Assembly: GCF_000327385.1 (NCBI RefSeq)
Contig: NW_008707001.1
Coordinates: 3,806,382-3,870,381, forward strand
Direction of reading: 5' to 3'
Source of the DNA: Lottia gigantea
Taxonomy: Eukaryota; Mollusca; Gastropoda; Lottiidae
DNA: 64,000 nt
Shown here: piece by piece, positions 52,301 through 61,300 of the stretch
Numbering within the stretch: position 1 is the first letter of the stretch
Layout: every line of letters starts with the position of its first letter
Notes under the pieces: generated by a model
Database searches by the model: none
What the model was told of the DNA's origin: nothing
The model's input: the letters and a program-made list of their open reading frames with translations, nothing else
Made by a program: the position numbers and the translations under genes

Positions 52301-55300
52301 TAACTACCTAAAGATTAAGTGGACTGGTCATGTTTATGTTTGAATCAATCCTGGATTTACATACATAACTTGGCCCACTTAACCACAAGTCCATTCCTTT
52401 TTTGTTTATTGAATCACGTTTTGATTTGTATGCTGATTGATTATTCTGATTGATTTTTTTCAGCACTGAGTTTGTGTGATGTCATGTTTTAAAAATGGCA
52501 ACTGTATTTTATCACTGTTTGATTTTGATATGTTTGGAAGCACTTGTTTTACAATGTTGAATTTTTAATCATCTGTTGCATGTTGCAAGATATTACGGCA
52601 CTTGTTCAATGGCGCCGTTATACTTGCACAACTCTCTTTGAATTTTTGATTATCCATTGCATGTCGCAGGAGATAACGACAACGGCTCAATGGCGCCGTG
52701 ACAATTCTACAATTGTCTTTTAATCAAAGAAATTTCCAAGAAAATTAAACATTTATAGCCAAACTTTTTTTTCTAGTCGTCTCATTTGGAGAAGTGAGTA
52801 TGATTCAACAATGCCCAACACAAATTGCTAAATGTTGTTGTGACAAACACATTATTATTTTATCGGACAATTTTAAATTTCATGCACAGTTTTAATTTCT
52901 TATGATTTGCTTTTTCTTTTTAAAGCTTTTATTTCTTCAACTTCTTCTGGATTTTTTTTGTGATACTTTTTTCACTAATTTTTTATTAATATGTTCTGCT
53001 ATAGTTTTTCTGTTATTTCTTTGCATTTATATTGTTTTTTCTGTTTGAAAAACTGTACTGAAATTAAGTTGAAAATTTGATCATTCAGATACCAGAAAAG
53101 TTATCATTTGCTATCAATTTTTACAATGACCTGAGATTTTTGATATTTATAAATTATTTTCAAGTGTTGTGGAATTTGATTACCAGTAGTTGCTATTAGC
53201 TTGTATATTTCCTTTGGTTTATTTGCAACAGTATTAGAAGAACATGAATTAAGTCTGAAATGTAATATACAGATATTTGAAACTCAGTTATTATTGAATT
53301 ACAAAAACAGTTTTAATAACATGTTAGATTTACCTTGATCTGTTATATACACTCATATTAGCAATATTCACTTGTTATTTTTCACTCAAAAATTATTTTC
53401 TTTGCACATAAACCATACGTTTTCAAAACAAAATTAGAGAAAAAAGTAAAAGAAAATATAACGTCCATGTTTATATGTAATAGTGCACCTGATATATGGC
53501 TGATGTGTTTAAAACTGAATGAAAATTACTCATTATGAAATGTCGAGGGTAGCAAGCACCTGTTAAATGAAACTTTATAACGTTTTGACTTTTGATAAAT
53601 CTGCTACACTCAATGACATTATTTTAACGGAGATTTTTTATTTCATATTTTTGACGTATAATAATGTATTTTCTGTCAAATTAAACTCAAATTTATGCTA
53701 ACTGTTACAAATTGATGCAAATTTAAGCTTACGGTCATCATGACAAAACCAGTGCTGTAGAACATGGTATAGTAGACCTTCTCTCAAGTTGAAATTGAGA
53801 TCAAATTTCACAGGTTGTTGAAAAATGTCCGACTGACAAAAAAATAAAACAACCGCAATAACTTTAAGCTCAATATTGCGTGTTTAACCTTGTTGTTGCA
53901 AATTTAAGCTTACTGTGACAAGTAGAACAATGGGAAATTAAAATTTTAAGATTTTCTTTCAAGGTTTTAACGAATCAAAATCCACAGGCATTTGATTGAA
54001 TTTTCCCATTTTCCTCGCTCATTTCAAAATCTGTTTCAGTAGATTTCCACCAAGTACATTGCATGCTTGTCCGCTTTTATTAGATGCTTATTGAATGTTA
54101 TTTTTTTGGCTTCAGGGTCCGATTGGTCCACCGGGTAAAAGTGGCTTGCCTGTGAGTTATAGATTTATTTAGTTATTTTTCACGCAGACTAACTTTAAAA
54201 CTTCAATGTTAGGGGTCAATTTCTCAGAAACTTAAGTTTTCTGATCACCTGATTGGTCAAGTACTAAAATTTTTGTCCAATCAGATAGATGTAATTTGTG
54301 AATTTGACCCCTGTGCTTATATTTTATGTTGCGTTATTTTGCATGTGAACACCTCAGCAGCTATCAAATAGCACCACACACACTGCATGCTATGTAGGAG
54401 TTTCACATTTTGCACATCCACAGATATTTCCTAGCATAGCCTGGGAAAAGTACACTTTATTTTGGGGTAAAATTGTAGAGTCAATTACTTCTTGTTCTAC
54501 CCCATCAACATAGTGAACTCTTCTGATGTATGTATGAAAGTGTTTCTGGATGTGCTTAAATAACTGTGACCTACTTACATCACTGAATGTATTTGTAATG
54601 ATAATGATTTAACACCTGGTATATTTATTTTCTTTCCAGGGGTCACCAGGTTTAAAAGGAGAAAGAGGAGAAAAGGTCTGTGTTGTGTTTTTTTCAAATA
54701 ATTCACCGTTTAAGCTATTCATAGGGTTGAACTGCATTTTCTTGGTCAAATTTGACACTTTCCAGGAGATTGAATGTTTCATGGATACTTTTAAGCTGGA
54801 CTTGTATACACAAAAATATATTTCTTAGTTGGCTCAGATACACCTTCAGACTTTTGACCCCAGTATTACCCTGTCAGTGATACAGGTTGGGAGTAGCTGA
54901 CAGAAAAAGCGGAAAGTTGTTAGAAAAGACAATATACTTAGGCCCAATGTGCTTCAGGTTTTGCAGTGATGCTTTAAACAGATGAAATAAAAAACTAGAA
55001 TAAACTAAATGTTATATTATAGGGTGAACAAGGAACAAAAGGAGACAAAGGAGCAGTTGGATTACCAGGATTTGATGGCATCAGAGGAGATAAGGTACAG
55101 ACAAATTTAGATCATCATTTTTCTTTTGATTGGCAAAGGGACATTATTCAAATGTCCATTAAATTTTGTAAACAGTAGGCCTACATATTATATACCTATA
55201 GAAAACAGTAAGATAAAAATTGTGTTCATACTTAATACGTAATCACAATAAATATTTTCCATTGCTTCTATTTAAATTTTCTCCTTAAAGGGACAGGTGC

Positions 55301-58300
55301 GCCATTCTTTTTGATCAATCATGCTCTAGTCTAAGAAACGTCATATTAAGATATTCTGTGAATATAGCATAATAGAATATAGAAAAAGTAAGCAAAATTC
55401 CTAGTTTGAGATACTTTTGAAGGAATTATTGATTTTGGTACATTTCTAGTAATTCTGAAGACTATTTACATATTTTCAACACTCAAATCAACTCCCCAAA
55501 ATGGCACACAATACTGATATTCTGTGAAATAGATGAAATGATTTCAATATTCCAACAAAATGATTTATTTTTCCTTTTTAGTCACATTATTTATTTCAGA
55601 TCTTTGTTTATAAAATGAACAATTTACTAATATCTATCCTTATCATTGCAGGGTATTAAAAGATCAATTAAATTAGGTGGTCAAAGTAGTTTTAGAGAAA
55701 TTGTTTCTTTAAAGGTAGCAAATTATCTCCCTTGACACAATATTACCTCCCTTTAATCACAATTGTAACTTACTATATTAGTATGATATACATTTTTGTG
55801 GTAGAGATTCTAGCGAAATCCCTAAAGGATATTCAAACAAATAATCTTGAAATTGAGCTCCATCCAAATTAGTAGAGTGCAGGGTTTCTTGAAATACTGA
55901 ATATGCAATTGTTTGCTTGGGGTTGTCATTTTGTTTTCCCAAAATTGAGCTCAATTAAAATAACAACTGTGTATTGCCATTGTTGGCTTCCCATATCAAT
56001 ACTTCCACTAGCTACTAAGTAATTCATGCATTTCTCTGAAACAATTTTGATATCCATTAATGAGAAATAACTAATATTTTTGTTTTGTTTTGAATAGGGA
56101 ACGTCTTATGAAGTTATTACAATTAAGGTTTGTTTTTCAGCATTAGCATGGCATGTTTTTATTTTTGATATGATCGCCTATGTTTTGTTATTTTTGTAAC
56201 AGGGATTGAGTTTTGTGTTGAATTCTATGTGTGTCTTTTAAGAGATGAAAGGATTTCTACCTTTTAGAATGAATTATTTTGGAGTGCTTAAAATTTTAAA
56301 TACTTAACTTGGTTTTATAGATTTATTAGATAATACAGGGATTTTGTTGTATAATTATGACACCACTGATGAATATATTATACTTGTATTGACCAAATTT
56401 TGAAAATTTGAATATTATGCTCATTCTAAGAGGTAGAATTCCTTTAATAATGTGTTGTTGCTTTCATATTGCACCATGCTATTTTGAATGTTTGCTAGCT
56501 CTGTTGAAATTGCATGAACACCTAAAGTAATTGGTATCTAATGGTATTGAATGTTGGTTTTTAGTGTTTTGTGTTATTATTTAAGTTGCTAGTATGCTTT
56601 TATTTTAAAATTATTAATTTTGCATCCTGGCTGTTGCTGCATTTTTATTTCAGATGGTTTTTTGGTTACGTATTTTTATTGTTCATTTTATAACACAAGT
56701 ATATTATTTTTGCATTTCACTATATTCACAATGTCAAGCTTCTAATACCTTGACATCATGAACTACCTTTCTTGTACCACAGAATTTGATAAATTCAGCG
56801 ATTTGTACGCTAGGGAATACAGTCTATCAGAGCCCTCGAATGAAAACGTGTAAACAATAAGCCATTATGTATACAGAATTTTTGTCGATGGCTCTAATTA
56901 GCTGTATTTACTGGCATATAATCCAATAGAATTGGTCCGTTCCTTGACACAAGAAAAGTGACTAATGATGTCAAGGTATAAGACACTGTTCAGAATAGCT
57001 TGACATTGTGAGGATGTATTTGTCCATGCATGTCAATAATTTTACCATATTTGGTCATGCATGTCAATGTTTTGCACCATATTTGGTCATGCATGTCAAT
57101 GTTTGTTTATATTTTGCATGTGCATGTAGGGTGATATCGGTCCACCTGGATTACCTGGTCCATTAAAACTAGAAGATTGGGAAACAAGGGTCATAGAGTT
57201 GAAGGTAGGGTGAAACTAACACGGAATTGGCAATCCTTGAACGATTTCAGCTCCCATCTGTTAGACCTTATTTTATCTACAGAAATGTAAATGATGGATC
57301 CTAAATAGTAACTTGGTGTAAAGATGTGTGGTTTGCATCCATTCCAAGAACTTTCATGGCTTGATTTGGTTAATTGCAATCTTATTTGTCAGCCTGTAAA
57401 TACAAGATTGTTAAGAACATTTGACCAGTGGATTAATTTTAATATGGGTTCTTGTTGTAGGGTGAACCAGGTGAAGGTGGCCCACCAGGTCCACCAGGTG
57501 AATTAGGACCATCAGGATTACCAGGATTTGATGGGGTACCTGGACCTCCAGGTGATGTGGTAAGTCCGAATGATTTATTATCCCTATCTGAATAATTTCA
57601 ATCGTTTTGTTGTATGAAAATGAAATATAGTATTTATGAGTGTAATGGAGTGAAGAAGACAGACAATGTGAGGCCACAGGCATTTGTATTTCTTTCCTCT
57701 TTCTGTGCTCTTTTTAGATCTGAAAATTTATTAAATCATAATACTGAAGATCAGGTAGATCAAACATTGCAATTATATCATGGATCCTCAGAAAAAGAGA
57801 ATTTTATATTGTTATATCTTTCATTTCAGGGACCTTCAGGACCAATTGGACCACCTGTAAGTAAATTTACCAGACTTTTTTAGGACGATAATGTTGGTTA
57901 ATTAAGGCTGTTTATCTACTGCATCATTTGATGCCTCTTTACAACTGGGTTTGTCACGTGGCATCTTTTTCAAAGGTCCACAGCCCTACAAGTTCCTCGG
58001 TTGTGACATACCGATGTGATTTCCTCATGATTAGGGAAAAACACACATATATCACTTTTTGGGATTTGATTTGTTGATCCTGATCCATTTTTGGATTACT
58101 AGTTTTTGAGAAAGCTGCCATGACAACCTAATTTGGCACGTGTCAGAAAATGTTGTGCTACAGTCTACAGTCCACATAAGTAATAATGTATATTGGTATA
58201 TTTAATATACCGGTACACAGTATACTCTGCATAATCTGACATACACTCGGATTGCAAAACAATGTCGGATTAGAGTGTCACTTTTTTAACATGTGGCATG

Positions 58301-61300
58301 TGTTACTATTTATATATTTGTATTAGCAAATAATCTGTTATTTTTCATCACAGGGTCCAGCAGGGAAGGATGGTTTACCTGGAGAGCCAGTAAGTATTAA
58401 TTCTCCTTCATCTTTATTACCATGTTATTGAAGGACAATTTCACAAAAACGGAAATAGCAACATTGTTGTAATGTAATGTAGTGCACAACATACACAATT
58501 ATCAAAAATAGTAATAGTAATGTCATGTAAGCACAGACAGGGGTATGAAAATAACCTTGGCTCTGTTCATTTGATTGGCCAAGCACTGAAATTGAGTTGT
58601 AATTTTATATTATCAACCAATTAGAATTTGAATTTTATTTAGTTTTTGTGAAATATGGCCTTGCTCTTTAAAGTAAAGATTAGAAGATTTTCCTTTACTG
58701 CCATGACTGGAAGATTTTCCTTTCTTCATTGAGCACAAATATTGTTTATATTTAAAATTCTCGCCATTTTTTCTCTATCTCTCAGCCATTTACAAATGCA
58801 TAATGAAGTAGATTATAAGGATCTCGTAGCAAAAGTAGATTTTCTTCAAGAACAATTTGCTACATTGGCAGTTCTTTTAGCAATTGCAGGAATTATTTGC
58901 ATAAGGAACTATTTCAGGGATTCTGGGGTCTTTAAATGATAATTGTTTGCCCTGTTGTCTTGTCGCATTTTAGCCATGAATTATTTCTTCAAAAATTTCT
59001 AGATTTAATGATGAATGAACATAAAAGAAATGTTTTTGATAAATTTATACCATTTATTTAGCTTATCTATTTCTTGTACATTGATATGGATACAAGATAA
59101 ACTCTCTTGGTCCATGAGGATATATTAAATATACTCTTGCCAAACTTTTGGGAAAATAAAAATCAAGCTCAGTACCATTCTAGTTCTCTGGATTTTAGAA
59201 ATCCAGTTATTCAGAGAATTCAGAAATGATTGTGCCCGCTTTTTCTTTGATTTCTGGAAAAAATTAGAAAAATTTTACAAATATGGAATAAAGATTGGCA
59301 TTTCTTCATTTTCTATAAATCTTAAACTTCTTGTTAGAAATGATTCATGATTATAATTAATGTAGCTGTATTATCAATATGACCATGTTATAAAAATAGT
59401 GAACAATGTATAATTTGACAGTCTCTGCTTTTAGTTTTCACTGCTTACAGTTATAACAGTAATGTTAGACTTGGTTAGATAGTGAACTAACATGTACAGT
59501 CTTATAACTATCATCTATCCCATAATTATAATGTATATGTAACACTGTGAAATCATTAGATTTCATGAACATCAAACTTTTTTGTGGAGTTTGCGTTTTT
59601 GTTTGGGCTCCAAGCTCTTTTAATTTGTATTCATGAGAACTTTACTTGGCGGATTGATACTTTTTCAAAATGTTATCATATACTTTTAATTACCATCAAA
59701 GTTTTTGTGGATTTATCCTCAGAGTGATGTACCTGTATAATACTTTTCCAGTTTTACAATTTGACCCTTTGACCCATGGTCTCCAAATTTTGTGGATTTG
59801 TCTTCAGAAACATATTCTTTGGCTTATATCTATGTTCAAAAGTGTGTTTGTATACTTTTTCGGGGATTTTCCTTTTACGTTATGTGTATAATTTTGAACT
59901 GTTCCACTCTTTAACAATTGATCCTACATGAATAATGATGATTTCACAGTGTATATGTCAGGGTTGGTTTTCCCAAAAAATCTTAAGGTAAGGATTTGTC
60001 TTAAAGGGATTGTAAAGAGGTTTTATAAGTTATTATGTGTATCAACGACACTGATAGCATCAATTTCCACCATTCTAATTTTCAATCAGAATTCTGTGGT
60101 TCCTGCAGTTCCACTAGAACCAAGTATTTGATGACATCACTTATAACAGAGGGTCTTGTGTGATTCAAGCATATTTTGCAATTAGTGATGTCAGCAAACA
60201 TATATTTTGTGAAATTGCAGGAACCACATACGTCTGACTGAAAATTGAAATAGTGCAAATTGTTGCCATTAGTTTCGCATATACACATATACAATTTAGT
60301 AAACCTCTTTACAATGTGGAATTTTACAGTGTGATATACCATCGCGACAAAACTGATCTTAAGATTTTTGTGAAAGGGGGCCCTGATGTCTGAAAACATA
60401 ATATATGATACAATATGTACATGTCAGTACACTATAGAACTCCACTCATTCTGTTTCTTTGATACATCTAGTATTATTATGGATATATTGGATATATCTT
60501 GTACACTGGAAATAGTTTGTGTAGGAAAAATTAGGACTAAAAATGATTATAAACTCAATATTTTGTCATAGCCTATAATGTTCACACCCAGTTTGGCAAT
60601 CCCTTTTCATGATAAATACTGCACTATACACAAAAATATACAGAAACTTTTTACTTCAAACCTTGGCTCAAGTTTTGGTTAGCCTTGATCTTGCAAGCCA
60701 AATGGTTGATCCACATGACACATTTTTCTTCAGATTTTATTTATAAGTCATATTCATCAACCATTTGGCTTGCAAGATCAAGGTTTACCACAACATGAGC
60801 CAACGTTTGAAGTATGCATATCGATACTTTGCTTCATGGATTAAAAATTTAATTGAAAAAGGATACAAGTTTCATTTAAACTTTGTCTCTTTTACCAGTA
60901 TATCCAAGTAGTCCACTGTCTAATCAAACAATCAAACTTCTGTTTCTTTTATCTGTTATCTTCTGTCTTATATTCTGTTCTGTATATTTTGAAATGTGAA
61001 AAAATATTGGTAAAAAATCTCATATTTGGTCTGTCTCTGTATACTTTATGAATGGCCCAATTGCATGTTCCTGCTCTTTCAATAATGAATTTTCTAGCAT
61101 AACAATAACACTTGGCTTTGAATGAGCACAAACTACCGGTGGCTGCATGTTGGCTGATTTTCAGGTAAGGTAACAGTAGCACGCTAGTAGATCTATATGC
61201 TTGTGTTACAGGGTCAAAAAGGTGAAAGGGGGGGCCGTGGGGTTGGGTATGACCCTGACGGAAATTTTCCAGCTGGATTCATCCAGGGCCCTCCAGGTCC

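Noticed and set aside
55290-55295. Six-base GGACAG micro-exon between AG and GT
   Set aside because: It would keep frame but is too short to support from sequence; the TTAAAGGGAC context looks like a repeat end.
57411-57683. 90-codon minus-strand frame
   Set aside because: Shadow of collagen exon 12 on the opposite strand.
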